Source: Variovorax gracilis
GTDB lineage: Bacteria; Pseudomonadota; Gammaproteobacteria; Burkholderiales; Burkholderiaceae_C
Direction of reading: 5' to 3'
Assembly (NCBI RefSeq): GCF_030317115.1
Contig: NZ_JASZYF010000022.1
Span: 35,747 to 99,746, forward strand
DNA: 64,000 bases
Notes under the pieces: model-generated
What the model was told of the DNA's origin: nothing
Database searches by the model: none
The model's input: only the letters and a program-made list of their open reading frames with translations
Shown here: one piece after another, positions 32,581 to 41,571 of the stretch
Layout: the number at the start of each line of letters is the position of its first letter
Position numbering within the stretch: position 1 is the first letter of the stretch
Translations under genes and position numbers: made by a program

Positions 32581-33564
32581 TCACTTGATCAGCCGGTCGG
32601 CACGCACCAGAACCGATTCCGGGATCGTGATGTCGAGCGCCTTGGCGGTTTTCATGTTGATCACCAGTTCGAACCGGATGGCCCGATCGATCGGCAGATC
32701 GCGGGGTTTTGCACCCTTGAGGATCCTGTCCACGAAGGTGGCGGCACGCCGGAACAAGTCGACACGGTCTGGGCCAAACGTCGCAAGCCCACCAGCGTCC
32801 GCGTATGCTGGAAATGGAAATATCGAAGGCAGACGATTCTTTGCCGCCAGATCCGCAATCCGCTTTAGATTCGATGTGAACACGGGGCCTGGCATGACGT
32901 CGATGGCATCAGCGCGCGAGCGGATCGCGCTTTCGACTGCCTGGTCGAGTTCATCGGAGCTTCTCACCTCCAGTGAATGAAGCTGGACTCCCAGCCGCCG
33001 TGCCGGAAGTTGAGTTTCTTTCCAAGCGAGTGTGGAGATTGGGGACTGTGGATCCCACAGCACCGCCACGCGAGAGAGCTTGGGAAGCAGATCCGTGAGC
33101 AGCTCCAGCCGTTTTCCGGCGGTCTCGACGCTCATTGTCGATAGCCCTGTGACGTTGCCGCCGGGGCGCGCCAGGCTTTCAACCAGGCCAAGAGCAACAG
33201 GGTCACCCACCGCCACAACGATTGGGATAGTCCTAGTAGCCTTATGGGCAGCAAGAGCATCGGCAGTCACGGAAGTCACGATGACGTCAACCTTGAGACG
33301 CACGAGATCCGCTGCAAGGTCGTCAAGGCGATTGCCGCTCCCCTCCGCATAGCGGTACTCGATGTTGACGTTTTTTCCTTCGACCCATCCGAGGTCGCTG
33401 AGACTTGATCGGAATGCCTGGTGCAAGGGCGCCGCAACAGAAGCAGAGAACGGCGAGAGCACTCCTATCTGGCGGACTTTTTCCGGCGCCCGCGCGCGTC
33501 CAGCGTCCGCCCACGCGAGCACGCCCATACCAAGCGCAAAAAGAAGTCGGCGGCGCTTGTTCAT
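32581..33564 (-). CDS. ABC transporter substrate-binding protein (ABC_sub_bind, TrpX-like)
   Basis: A protein of about 327 residues with a basic N-terminus (MNKRRRLLFALGMGVLAWA) and a cleavable signal ending near RARA. The mature part has the family pattern: IGVLSPFS...FRSSLSDLGWVEGKNVNIEYRYAEG, then LARPGGNVTGLSTMS, and the C-terminal FELVINMKTAKALDITIPES. PF04392 receptors bind amino acids or other small ligands for ABC importers, but many Burkholderiales copies are orphans, as here, with no permease or ATPase adjacent. I chose the ATG at 33564 over a TTG twelve bases upstream. The C-terminal block recurs as a remnant at 59948-60031. Confidence 0.9.
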   Translation of the reverse strand: MNKRRRLLFALGMGVLAWADAGRARAPEKVRQIGVLSPFSASVAAPLHQAFRSSLSDLGWVEGKNVNIEYRYAEGSGNRLDDLAADLVRLKVDVIVTSVTADALAAHKATRTIPIVVAVGDPVALGLVESLARPGGNVTGLSTMSVETAGKRLELLTDLLPKLSRVAVLWDPQSPISTLAWKETQLPARRLGVQLHSLEVRSSDELDQAVESAIRSRADAIDVMPGPVFTSNLKRIADLAAKNRLPSIFPFPAYADAGGLATFGPDRVDLFRRAATFVDRILKGAKPRDLPIDRAIRFELVINMKTAKALDITIPESVLVRADRLIK

Positions 33565-33620
33565 TTGCCTGTTCAATCTGCGCGACCATTATGCTGGCCG
33601 TTCGTGGCGGTGGGCCAAGG

Positions 33621-34211
33621 TCAGAACGCTTCGTTCATCCCATACGCCTGCATCTGCGCTTCGACCTGCGCCGCATGGTGGCTCAGCACCACGATGTCGT
33701 GCGCCACGCCCTGCCGGTCTTTCACGTGCTGCGTCAACAGGGCCTCGGGCCGGAACCCGAGCGCCTGGAACACCGCGATCGCACCGCGCTGGTCCACCGT
33801 CATTTGCGCGACCAGCTTCTCCAGCCCGTGCTCAAGTGCCAGCGCACACGCTTCCTGTGCCAGTTGCTGCCCGACGCCGCCACCGCGCAGCGCAGGCGAC
33901 AAGAGCACCCGCACCTCGCCGATATGGACCGACCAGGAATGCGGATCGCGGATCACTCCGGCGCAGCCGAGCACCACTTCGCCGCGCACGGCCAGCACGC
34001 TCAGGATCGTGCCGCGCACGATGGCGCGCACCCAAGCGTCCATCACCTTGGGCTGCGTGATGTCACGCGGCAGGAACAGCAGGTCGTGCGCGGGCAGTGC
34101 CTGGGCGAAGGCCAGCACACCCGCGGCGTCGGCCTCGGTCATCAGGCGCAGCGTGATCTCGCCGTCGGTATGCGGCACTGCGCGCGGGTAGGAACGTTTC
34201 GGAGCATTCAT
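33621..34211 (-). CDS. GNAT family N-acetyltransferase
   Basis: A 196-residue acetyltransferase. The acetyl-CoA-binding motif is seen as VRVLLSPALRGGGVGQQLAQEACALALE (about residues 105-132), followed by the C-terminal helix-strand AIAVFQALGFRPEA. The N-terminal ITLRLMTEADAAGVLAFAQALP fits the first strand-helix of the fold. The ATG at 34211 starts MNAPKRSYPRA; the open frame upstream is not protein-like. It follows the alpha/beta hydrolase gene by 23 bp on the same strand. No substrate can be assigned. Confidence 0.9.
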   Translation of the reverse strand: MNAPKRSYPRAVPHTDGEITLRLMTEADAAGVLAFAQALPAHDLLFLPRDITQPKVMDAWVRAIVRGTILSVLAVRGEVVLGCAGVIRDPHSWSVHIGEVRVLLSPALRGGGVGQQLAQEACALALEHGLEKLVAQMTVDQRGAIAVFQALGFRPEALLTQHVKDRQGVAHDIVVLSHHAAQVEAQMQAYGMNEAF

Positions 34212-34234
34212 GTCGAGCGCACTCCAAGCCAGAA

Positions 34235-35152
34235 TCAACCGCCCTGATGCAGGGCCGCGTGCTCCACGATCGCCTCGATGATCTGCGACCACATCGAGAT
34301 CGGCAACGCATGACCCATGCGCGGAATGCGCAGCAGTCGGGCACCTGGGATGGCACCCGCGACATCGATGCCGCATTCGACCGGCACCAGCGGATCGGCA
34401 TCGCCGTGGACCACGAGGGTGGGCACCCGTACCCCGCGCAACGCGGGCTTGCGGTTGCCCGAAGCGAAGATGGCTGCCAGCTGACGCGCCACGCCGGCCG
34501 GATTCATGCCGCGCGCGAAGACGGCGCGGGCTCGCTCGGCGTCGCGCGCCTCGTCTTCCGGAAAGCCCGGGCCGCGCAGCACGTGCCAGACCCTGGCGTA
34601 GTGGGGCAGGTAGGCATCCAGCGTGCTGGGCGATGGCGTGAACAGCACGCCCATCGCTTCGGATGTGGGCGGTGGCAGGACGGGGTCGCCGGTGCTCGAC
34701 ATGATGCTCGTGAACGAGAGCATCCGCTGCGGATGATGCAGGGCCAGCTCCTGCCCGATGGCGCCGCCCATCGAGGCGCCGACGATGTGGGCGCGTGTGA
34801 TCTTGAGCGCGTCGAGCAGTCCGGCCGTGTCGTTCGCCATGTCGCGCAGCGTGTAGGGCACCTTGATTGGCTTGCCCGCCAGGGCCAGCCCCATCAGCGC
34901 CATCACGTCTGGCACGCCCAGGTGCGCGAGGTGGCTGGAGCGGCCGATGTCGCGGTTGTCGAAACGGATCACGCGAAAGCCGCCGGCGTCCGCAAGGGCG
35001 GCGCAGAACGCGTCATCCCACGCGATCATCTGGGATGCGAGGCCCATGATCAGCAGCAATGGCGGGCCGTCGGGATCGCCGAAGCTGTCCCAGCACAGTT
35101 CGAGTCCGTTGGCGTGCACGAACTGCTCGGGGCGATCGGGGGCGAGGGTCAC
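34235..35152 (-). CDS. alpha/beta hydrolase
   Basis: A 305-residue alpha/beta-fold hydrolase. The oxyanion/HG-type region is LLLIMGLASQMIAW, the nucleophile elbow is VGASMGGAIGQ (serine near residue 120), the acid is in HGDADPLVP and the histidine in MGHALP near the C-terminus. I prefer the GTG at 35152 because AAGGAG lies just upstream (AAGGAGACCCACTCGTG); the longer in-frame ATG at 35221 has no such site. Members resembling this length and arrangement include esterases and aclacinomycin-methylesterase-like proteins. It is 98 bp downstream of the P450-reductase gene on the same strand and could act on its product, which is speculation. Confidence 0.9.
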   Translation of the reverse strand: MTLAPDRPEQFVHANGLELCWDSFGDPDGPPLLLIMGLASQMIAWDDAFCAALADAGGFRVIRFDNRDIGRSSHLAHLGVPDVMALMGLALAGKPIKVPYTLRDMANDTAGLLDALKITRAHIVGASMGGAIGQELALHHPQRMLSFTSIMSSTGDPVLPPPTSEAMGVLFTPSPSTLDAYLPHYARVWHVLRGPGFPEDEARDAERARAVFARGMNPAGVARQLAAIFASGNRKPALRGVRVPTLVVHGDADPLVPVECGIDVAGAIPGARLLRIPRMGHALPISMWSQIIEAIVEHAALHQGG

Positions 35153-35250
35153 GAGTGGGTCTCCTTGTTCGGCGTCACGATACGCCAGCTCGAGGCGGCC
35201 GGGGGCGTATCGGACGCCCATCGGCTTGCGGGATTTCCCTTGGACGGCAA

Positions 35251-38200
35251 TCAGGCGAAGACGTCGGACACATAGCGGCCCGTCTCGCGCTCAATCTTGT
35301 CGATCCACGCCTCGGCCTGCTCGGCCGTCGCCCCGACCGCTTCCTGGTAGATGCGCGTGAAGGTCTCGCGCACCGCGGGCGCCATGTGGCGACCGTCTCC
35401 GCAGACGTAGACATGCGCGCCCTTGCGAAACAAGTCGGCCAGGTCGGCACGGTCCTTCCAGACGCGATGCTGCACGAAAGTCACCTCGCCCTCGGGTGCC
35501 TTGTAGAACGCGGGACGAACGCTGACCACGCCGGCGGCTTCCCACGCGGCCAGCTCGTCGCGGTACAGGAAATCGACATCGGGATGGTCGCAGCCGAAGA
35601 ACAGCAGCGACGGCCCGACGCTGCGCCCGTTCTGCGCCTGCACCGCGCGCTCCTGAAGAAAGCCGCGAAACGGTGCGAGTCCGGTACCTGCGCAGGCCAT
35701 CACCATCGGCATCTCGGGCGAGGAGGGCGGATGGAAGTGGTCGTTCGACGAACGCACGGCGATCGCGACGCGCGTGCCTGGGGTGCAATTCGCCAGATGC
35801 GTCGACGCCATGCCTTGGTAGCGCCCCTGGCCCGACAGCGCCGGGGCATCGACGACGGCGACGGTGATCGTGCAGCGCTGCGCGTTCCACAGCGGAGATG
35901 ACGAGATCGAATACTGGCGCGCCCGCACCGGCGGCAGCATCTCAAGAAAGGCGGCCAGGCCCAGCTCGCACGCGGCGTAACGCTCGAGCAGATCGAGCAC
36001 GCTGACGCGCTTGCCGAGCACGTCGCGATGGTAGGCATCCTCCTCGGTCAGCGCGTTCAGCTCGGCCTTCTCGGGCGCGCAGCGCGTGGCCGCCGCCAGC
36101 GTTGCCACCTGGCCGCGCGTGGCCGGCTGACCGAGCTCGACATAGTGGAACAGCACTTCGCTCGCATTGACGGGGTAGTCCACCGGGAGCGAGGTCAGAC
36201 TGCTCTCGGGCTTGCGGATCACGATCTGGCTGTCGGAGGCGAGATCGAAGCGCTTCAGCGCCCGCATCACGCTTCCGATCGGGTTGTGCGGCAGTACCGC
36301 CAGATAGTCCCCCGCGCGGTAGCTCATGCCCTCGGGCAACGCGATGTCGATGTGGCGCTTGGAGCGGCCGAGCGGCGATTCCATGTCGACCAGTTCGCGG
36401 TTCTCGATCACTTCGCCGTGCTGCAGGTCGCCCAGGCGCAGGATCGCCGTGCGGCCGGCCTTGATGTGCTCGACCTGCAACTGGGTGCCGGTCGGCGCGG
36501 CCTGCACCTCTTTGCCGAGCGCGCGCCCGAAGTCGGACCACAGCCCGCCATACCACTCGTCGAAGGCGCCGAAGAAGTCGCCTCCGGCGTCGGTCTCGCC
36601 CCGCGGCCTGATGCGCACGGCGCCGGCGGCCACGAGCGCCGCATCGAAGCGTTTGGGCACCGCCTGGTAGGTGCGTGCCCATTGGCGATTGCCGCAGCCG
36701 AACACCGCGTAGCGAACGCCGTTCAACGCCCCTGGCGCAAGCGTGTCGAGCCAGGCCGCGAACTGGCGCGCATTGTCCGGCGGCTGGCCTTCGTACGAGG
36801 CGGTGATGATCGCGACGGCGCCCTCGCTCGGCAGCCTGCCTACGTGGTCGTCGAGCGGCGCCACCTGGGGCGCATAGCCCTGCGACGGTGCATCGCTGGC
36901 GATGCGCTCCGCGAAGGCCTCGGCCGAGCCGGTGTTCGAGCCGAACAGCACCAGCAGTGGCGTGGCCTGCTCGCCGGCAGCGCGCGGAGCCGTCACTGCC
37001 TGCACCGGAGCAGCGGCGGTCTGCGGCACGACGGCGCTGCGCGGCTTGAACGACGCGCTGCCGCGGCGCTTGACGCGGATGCGGAAGCCGTGCGGCTTCA
37101 AGGTCAGCGTCTCGGCCACCGACAGCTGGTAGGAAGGGTCGTCTTCGATCAGGTCGAAGCGCTGCAGGATCATCGCGATCAGCAGCACCGCCTCCTGCAT
37201 CGCGAACGGCCGGCCGATGCAAGCGCGCTGGCCGTTGCCGAAAGGCTTCCACGCATTCGGCGGCAACTGCTCCATCGCCTCGGGCGCGAAGCGCTCGGGA
37301 CGGAAAGCTTCGACATCGTCGCCCCAGACCTTGGTGTCGCGGTGCAGCATCGGCGTCAGCACCATCAGGGTATCGCGCCGGCCGATCGCGTAACGGCCGC
37401 CGATCACCGTGTCTTCGCGCGCGCGCAACTGGATCGCCGGCGCGGTCGGCCAGATGCGCAGGCTCTCCATCAGCACCTGCTCGATGTAGCGCAGCCGCCC
37501 CATGTGCTCCAGCCGCGGCATTTCGTCGCCCAGTGCGGCATCGACCTCGGCGCGGGCCTTCAGCATCACCTGCGGGTTCTTGATCAGGAAGTAGGTCGCG
37601 AAAGACAGCATTCCGCTGGTCGTCTCGTGCCCGGCAATCAGAAAAGTGATCAGCTGGTAGCGGATGTTCTCGTCGGACAGGCCTTGGCCGGTGACTGGAT
37701 CGCGCCCTTGGAGCATCAGCCCGAGCAGGTCCTTCTTCTGCGCTGCGTCGGGGTCGCGCTTGCGCTCGGCGATCAGCGCATCGGCCACCTCGCGCATCAG
37801 CGCAAGGTCGTCTTCGTAACCGCGGCGCGTGCGCAGCAGCAGCTTGCTGGCGAGATCCGGGCGCCGCGTGCGCGCGCCGGCCTCGGCCAACGCATCGACC
37901 ATCGCGCCGATGAAAGGGTGCATCTCGCGCTGATAGAAACTGTTGAAGCGGTAGTCGAACGCGCACAGTGCGATCGTGTCGAGGGTCATGCGCGTCATGT
38001 CCTCGGTGACCTCGATCACGCTCTCGGAGCCGAAACGCTCCCAGCGCGTCAGCATCTGATCGGCGATGTCGAGCATGCGGTCGAACATGCCGCGAATGCC
38101 GATCGGACCGAATGCCGGCATCAGCAGACGATGCGCCGTGGCCCAGTTGGGCTCGTCAGTCTTGGCGGTGAACAGCCCGTCGCCGGCAAAGTCGCGGATG

Positions 38201-38436
38201 TTCTTCAGAGCACCGGCGACCCGCTTGTCGAAGCGCGCCTCGTCGCACAGCTCGTTCACCAGCTCCTGCGAGCTGACGATGATGATCGGGCTGCCGAAAA
38301 CCTCGAGCTGGAAGATCGGGCCATGGGTGCGCGCCAGGCGCATGAAGCCCTGGATCGGCGCGTCACCGTCGATCGAGCGCAGGTTGCCGATGAAGGGGTC
38401 GCCCTTGGGCTGCGGGATCTGTGCGGTGCGAGGCAT
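35251..38436 (-). CDS. self-sufficient cytochrome P450/NADPH-P450 reductase (CYP102 type)
   Basis: A 1061-residue fusion like P450 BM3 (1049 residues). Residues 1 to about 460 form the P450: oxygen-activation motif AGHETTSG (about 270-277), EXXR helix in ESLRIW, and heme loop FGNGQRACIG with the cysteine ligand near residue 406. A linker precedes a flavodoxin domain (LFGSNTGSAEAFAERIA, about residue 495), then FAD (RQYSISSSP) and NADPH (CAGTGLAPFRGFLQERA) domains. The C-terminus ends YVSDVFA, with Phe where BM3 has its nicotinamide-stacking Trp. CYP102 enzymes hydroxylate fatty acids near the omega end. A strong AAGGAG site precedes the start. It lies just downstream of a PHA synthase pair, an unusual partnership. 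Confidence 0.97.
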   Translation of the reverse strand: MPRTAQIPQPKGDPFIGNLRSIDGDAPIQGFMRLARTHGPIFQLEVFGSPIIIVSSQELVNELCDEARFDKRVAGALKNIRDFAGDGLFTAKTDEPNWATAHRLLMPAFGPIGIRGMFDRMLDIADQMLTRWERFGSESVIEVTEDMTRMTLDTIALCAFDYRFNSFYQREMHPFIGAMVDALAEAGARTRRPDLASKLLLRTRRGYEDDLALMREVADALIAERKRDPDAAQKKDLLGLMLQGRDPVTGQGLSDENIRYQLITFLIAGHETTSGMLSFATYFLIKNPQVMLKARAEVDAALGDEMPRLEHMGRLRYIEQVLMESLRIWPTAPAIQLRAREDTVIGGRYAIGRRDTLMVLTPMLHRDTKVWGDDVEAFRPERFAPEAMEQLPPNAWKPFGNGQRACIGRPFAMQEAVLLIAMILQRFDLIEDDPSYQLSVAETLTLKPHGFRIRVKRRGSASFKPRSAVVPQTAAAPVQAVTAPRAAGEQATPLLVLFGSNTGSAEAFAERIASDAPSQGYAPQVAPLDDHVGRLPSEGAVAIITASYEGQPPDNARQFAAWLDTLAPGALNGVRYAVFGCGNRQWARTYQAVPKRFDAALVAAGAVRIRPRGETDAGGDFFGAFDEWYGGLWSDFGRALGKEVQAAPTGTQLQVEHIKAGRTAILRLGDLQHGEVIENRELVDMESPLGRSKRHIDIALPEGMSYRAGDYLAVLPHNPIGSVMRALKRFDLASDSQIVIRKPESSLTSLPVDYPVNASEVLFHYVELGQPATRGQVATLAAATRCAPEKAELNALTEEDAYHRDVLGKRVSVLDLLERYAACELGLAAFLEMLPPVRARQYSISSSPLWNAQRCTITVAVVDAPALSGQGRYQGMASTHLANCTPGTRVAIAVRSSNDHFHPPSSPEMPMVMACAGTGLAPFRGFLQERAVQAQNGRSVGPSLLFFGCDHPDVDFLYRDELAAWEAAGVVSVRPAFYKAPEGEVTFVQHRVWKDRADLADLFRKGAHVYVCGDGRHMAPAVRETFTRIYQEAVGATAEQAEAWIDKIERETGRYVSDVFA

Positions 38437-38478
38437 GTTGACTCCTTGACGTTGCTGATCGGGCGCGCGATGCCTTCT

Positions 38479-39567
38479 TCACGTCGAGCGCACCTGGAGC
38501 CATGAATCGAGTTTTGGCCACATGCGCTTGACCGCGTTCGGCCCGGCCGCGATGCTGATGTGGCCACCCGGCAGCACGACCTCTTCCTTGTCGGCCGACC
38601 CGACGCGTTCGATCAGCGGGTGCGCGCACGCCGGCGGCACGATGTGGTCGTACTGCGCCACGATGTGCAGCAGCGGCACCGTGATCTTGCCGAGCTCGAC
38701 GAGCCGCCCGCCGATACGCAGCGTGCCCTCGTGCAGCGCGTTGCGCTGCAGCAGTTCCTTGGTCGTCTGGCGGAAGTACGCACCGGGCAGCGGCAAGGTC
38801 TCGTTGCCCCAGCGCTCCATCATGCGGAAGCCCTTGACGAACTCGTCGTTCCACAGGTTGTCCCACAGCCGCACCTGGCCCGCGACGCGCCCAGACGGGC
38901 GCAACGCATCGAAGCCTGCCACGATCAGGTCGGCGGGCACGATGCCGACCGAGTCGACGAATCGGTCGACGTCGAACTGGCGCGGGTCGGCCATCTTGCG
39001 GAACAGCTCCATCTTCGAGAAGTCGATCGGCGTCGTGAAGCACACCAGGTTCTTGACCGGGCCGTCGGCATGCAGCGCGGCATAGATCACCGACAGCATT
39101 CCGCCGGCGCAGTAGCCCATCAGCGTCACGTCCTGCTCGCCCGAGTCCTGTTGCACACGGCGCACGCAGTCGGGAATGAAGTCGAGCGCGTAGTTCTCGA
39201 TCTTCAGATCGCGCTCGTCGTCCGCCGGTGGATTCCAATCCATCGCGTACACGTCGTAGCCGCGGCCGAGCAGGAACTCGACCAGGCTCTGGCCTGGTGC
39301 CAGGTCGACGATGTAGCCCCTGTTCGTGGGCGCCATCACGAACAGGATCGGCACCCGATAGATCTCGTCGACCGTGGCGTGGTAGTGGTACAGCGACAGC
39401 GTTCCGCGCCGGTGCAGCACGGTCTTCGGCGTTCTGCCGACGCTCGGTGCGGGCGCGCCAAGCAGTTCGATGCCCTTGAGGCCGCGCTGGATCGCGCGCT
39501 CGACCTCCAGGCGCAGGCGCCCGGTCAGTTCCAGTTCGGTGGCCTGGGCCGTGGTCGGTGCCGCCAT
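38479..39567 (-). CDS. phaC: class III poly(R)-hydroxyalkanoic acid synthase subunit PhaC
   Basis: A 362-residue PHA synthase catalytic subunit, the short length typical of class III (about 355 residues). The lipase-like box is MGYCAGGML with the catalytic cysteine near residue 152; the aspartate is in VAQYDHIVPP (about residue 304) and the histidine in GGHISIAAGP (about residue 334), close to positions in the Allochromatium enzyme. Also present are YAMDWNPPADDER and WDNLWNDEFVKGFRMMERWGN. It polymerises 3-hydroxyacyl-CoA with a PhaE partner. The PhaE-like gene ends 4 bp upstream and the P450-reductase starts about 40 bp downstream, forming one operon. AGGAG lies before the ATG. Confidence 0.95.
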   Translation of the reverse strand: MAAPTTAQATELELTGRLRLEVERAIQRGLKGIELLGAPAPSVGRTPKTVLHRRGTLSLYHYHATVDEIYRVPILFVMAPTNRGYIVDLAPGQSLVEFLLGRGYDVYAMDWNPPADDERDLKIENYALDFIPDCVRRVQQDSGEQDVTLMGYCAGGMLSVIYAALHADGPVKNLVCFTTPIDFSKMELFRKMADPRQFDVDRFVDSVGIVPADLIVAGFDALRPSGRVAGQVRLWDNLWNDEFVKGFRMMERWGNETLPLPGAYFRQTTKELLQRNALHEGTLRIGGRLVELGKITVPLLHIVAQYDHIVPPACAHPLIERVGSADKEEVVLPGGHISIAAGPNAVKRMWPKLDSWLQVRST

Positions 39568-39571
39568 TGCT

Positions 39572-40003
39572 CTATCTCCTGTCGCGTGGGCGCGCCGGCG
39601 CTCGCTTCACCGGCGCGGCCGGTGCCGTCTCGCGAGGGGTCGCTTTGACGTGCAACGCCTCCGCGGCTTCACCCGGCGGACGCCGGGTGCGAGCGGGCCG
39701 CGGCACCGCCGCAGCCTCGGTTGCCGGGAGCAGCCGATCAAGCTTGTCTTCGACACGCTGCAACGTCGTTGCCAGTTCGGCGATGTCCTTGCGACTCGGC
39801 AGATTGACTTTGGCGAGGTAATTGCCGATGGCCTTTTCAAATGCCCGTTCGAGGCCGAGCGAGACCGTCGAGAACTGGTGCAACGAGCGCATCACTTCCT
39901 GTGAGTCCATGCTGCCCGTGACCATCGAGTTCACGCTGCTCTCGAGCCTGGTCACGGCATCGCGCCAGAGTTGCATCGGATCGGGAATGAGCGAAGTCGA
40001 CAT
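39572..40003 (-). CDS. short PhaE/phasin-like PHA synthase partner
   Basis: A 143-residue protein encoded 4 bp before phaC. The first 95 residues are mostly helical and include EVMRSLHQFSTVSLGLERAFEKAIGNYLAK, then LPSRKDIAELATTLQRVEDKL, whose LPSRKDI/E...L...VE pattern matches the C-terminal part of PhaE and PhaR subunits. The last 45 residues are rich in Ala, Pro, Arg and Lys, like the tail of PhaF-type phasins that bind DNA. At 16 kDa it is far shorter than a normal PhaE (about 40 kDa). It probably activates PhaC and may tether granules to DNA. AGGAG seven bases upstream supports the ATG at 40003. Confidence 0.82.
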   Translation of the reverse strand: MSTSLIPDPMQLWRDAVTRLESSVNSMVTGSMDSQEVMRSLHQFSTVSLGLERAFEKAIGNYLAKVNLPSRKDIAELATTLQRVEDKLDRLLPATEAAAVPRPARTRRPPGEAAEALHVKATPRETAPAAPVKRAPARPRDRR

Positions 40004-40455
40004 TGCGTGCTCCTGTCGGTGAGGTGATCCTGACGCCGTGCCGCTTCGTTGGCGAGCCTTTCCGCGTCGCGGCGCCAGTTTATCCCCGTGCGCGCTCGCG
40101 CAGCCTTCGCCTTGGGCATTGCAGCTGCGGCGGAAGGGATCTGTCCGCTCCGTACTCGCACCTCGTCAATCGCAAGAACGGCCTTCGCGGGCCCGCGCAG
40201 GACGACGCCCGTGGCGATGTCGAACTGCGAGCCATCGAACTGCGACATCAGCGTGGTGCCGGTCAGCAAGCCGCCCGAGAACGGATAGCCTTCGTAGATG
40301 TCGTCGAAGGCATTGAGCCTGCCACCACTACGAGCCATGGACTCCCGGTACTTCAGGTCTTCGACGCAGTAGGGATTGACACAGCCGTCGGCAGGCTTGC
40401 TCGCGTCACCGGGCGCGAACGGGAGTATCCTGCGCTTCGCCAACGGGAACCCCAT
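39952..40455 (-). CDS. hypothetical protein upstream of the PHA synthase genes
   Basis: A 167-residue reading frame whose 3' end overlaps the phaE start by 52 bases. Third codon positions are strongly G/C, as in neighbouring genes, over the first 140 codons, and the translation is protein-like: YCVEDLKYRESMARSGGRL, then NAFDDIYEGYPFSGGLL, VVLRGPAKAVLAIDEVRVRS. The tail inside phaE loses that bias, so the true stop may reflect a drifted C-terminus. No signal peptide or membrane span is evident. It is not recognised. Its place just ahead of phaE-phaC suggests a granule- or synthase-related role, but that is inference. The start ATG at 40455 faces the divergent Bug gene. Confidence 0.5.
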   Translation of the reverse strand: MGFPLAKRRILPFAPGDASKPADGCVNPYCVEDLKYRESMARSGGRLNAFDDIYEGYPFSGGLLTGTTLMSQFDGSQFDIATGVVLRGPAKAVLAIDEVRVRSGQIPSAAAAMPKAKAARARTGINWRRDAERLANEAARRQDHLTDRSTQCRLRSFPIRCNSGAMP

Positions 40456-40473
40456 CTCCTTGAAGGAGTTTGC

Positions 40474-41448
40474 ATGCGCCTCGTCTGGAAACTCCTGTCG
40501 CCCCTCTCCTTTGTCCTCTGCGCGCTGTTGAGCGCCGGCGCGAACGCCCAGGACACGACCAGGCCACCGGCCAAGATCCTGTTGGCTTTCGAAGGGGGCT
40601 CCAGCAGCCCTGTGGTCTTCAAGCTGGCTGAACAGACAAGCGTCATGCTGCGACGAGCGGTCGTCGTGGAAGAAAAGCCTGGGGCATCCGGGCGCATCGG
40701 CGCGATGGCGCTCAGGAACGCGCGGCCCGACGGTTCGACCGTCGCATACCTGCCTATCGCCGTGCCGGTGCTCGCACCGTTGACGTTCAAGGATGTCCAC
40801 TACGACCCGATCCGTGACTTTGTCCCTGTGTCACAGATCGCCACCTACGACCTCGCCCTTGCCGTGCCTGCCAACCATCCGGTCCGGACCGTGGCCGAAT
40901 ACTTCGAGTGGCTGAAGACGCATCCGGACCAGGCTTTCTATGGAACCGGAGCGGCCGGCGCGTTGCCGCATTTCCTGGGCGTGATGCTCGCCCGCGCGGG
41001 CGGAGTGGAGTTGACGCACGTAGCCTACAAGGGTTTCGCGCCGATGACGACGAATCTCGTTTCAGGCACGATCCCCGCCGCCATCTCTGGCGTCTCCGAC
41101 CTCATCGAGCTGCATCGCGCAGGCAGGGTGCGCATCATCGCGACGTCTGGCACCAAGCGCGTGCCGCAACTGCCCGACATCCCGACATTCGTCGAGCAGG
41201 GTTATCCCACTGTGCAGGCGAGCGGATGGGCCGGCGTCTTCGCGCCAGCCGGAACGCCGAGAGACGCGATCGACGAATGGTCGGCGGCTCTCGTCACGGC
41301 GACTCACTCCGACGAGATGCGCCATCTGCTTCTCAACATGGGTGTGGAACCGACCGGGACCACACCCGAGGCGTTTACCGCAATTCTGGCGGCCGACATC
41401 GCGCGCTGGACGCCGATCGTCAAGCTGTCAGGCTTCCGCGCCGACTAG
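40474..41448 (+). CDS. Bug-type tripartite tricarboxylate transporter substrate-binding protein
   Basis: A 324-residue periplasmic receptor. The signal peptide (MRLVWKLLSPLSFVLCALLS, cleaved near ANAQ) is clear, and AAGGAG precedes the ATG. The mature protein departs from the common IxVPFxPGG start (here ILLAFEGGSSSPVVFKLA) but keeps VEEKPGASGRIGAMALRNARPDGST, LTHVAYKGFAPMTTNLVSGTI and GTKRVPQLPDIPTFVEQGYP. Loss of the first ligand loop suggests an unusual ligand. No TctAB genes are nearby; a soluble GAF-domain histidine kinase follows in the same direction 123 bp later, so a sensing role is possible. It is divergent from the PHA operon. Confidence 0.92.
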   Translation: MRLVWKLLSPLSFVLCALLSAGANAQDTTRPPAKILLAFEGGSSSPVVFKLAEQTSVMLRRAVVVEEKPGASGRIGAMALRNARPDGSTVAYLPIAVPVLAPLTFKDVHYDPIRDFVPVSQIATYDLALAVPANHPVRTVAEYFEWLKTHPDQAFYGTGAAGALPHFLGVMLARAGGVELTHVAYKGFAPMTTNLVSGTIPAAISGVSDLIELHRAGRVRIIATSGTKRVPQLPDIPTFVEQGYPTVQASGWAGVFAPAGTPRDAIDEWSAALVTATHSDEMRHLLLNMGVEPTGTTPEAFTAILAADIARWTPIVKLSGFRAD

Positions 41449-41571
41449 CTATCGGGCTGCCTTCAAGATGCACATCACTTTTCCGGAATCCAGGTCACAA
41501 GCGCGCGAGCGTCCGACTGCGAGCCCCGGGCATTCCATGGCATCGGGATCGGTCCCCACACACCAGAGGCC

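Noticed and set aside
36028..38505. 825-codon plus-strand open frame opposite the P450 gene
   Set aside because: Antisense frame created by high GC content; the minus-strand frame holds every P450 and reductase motif.
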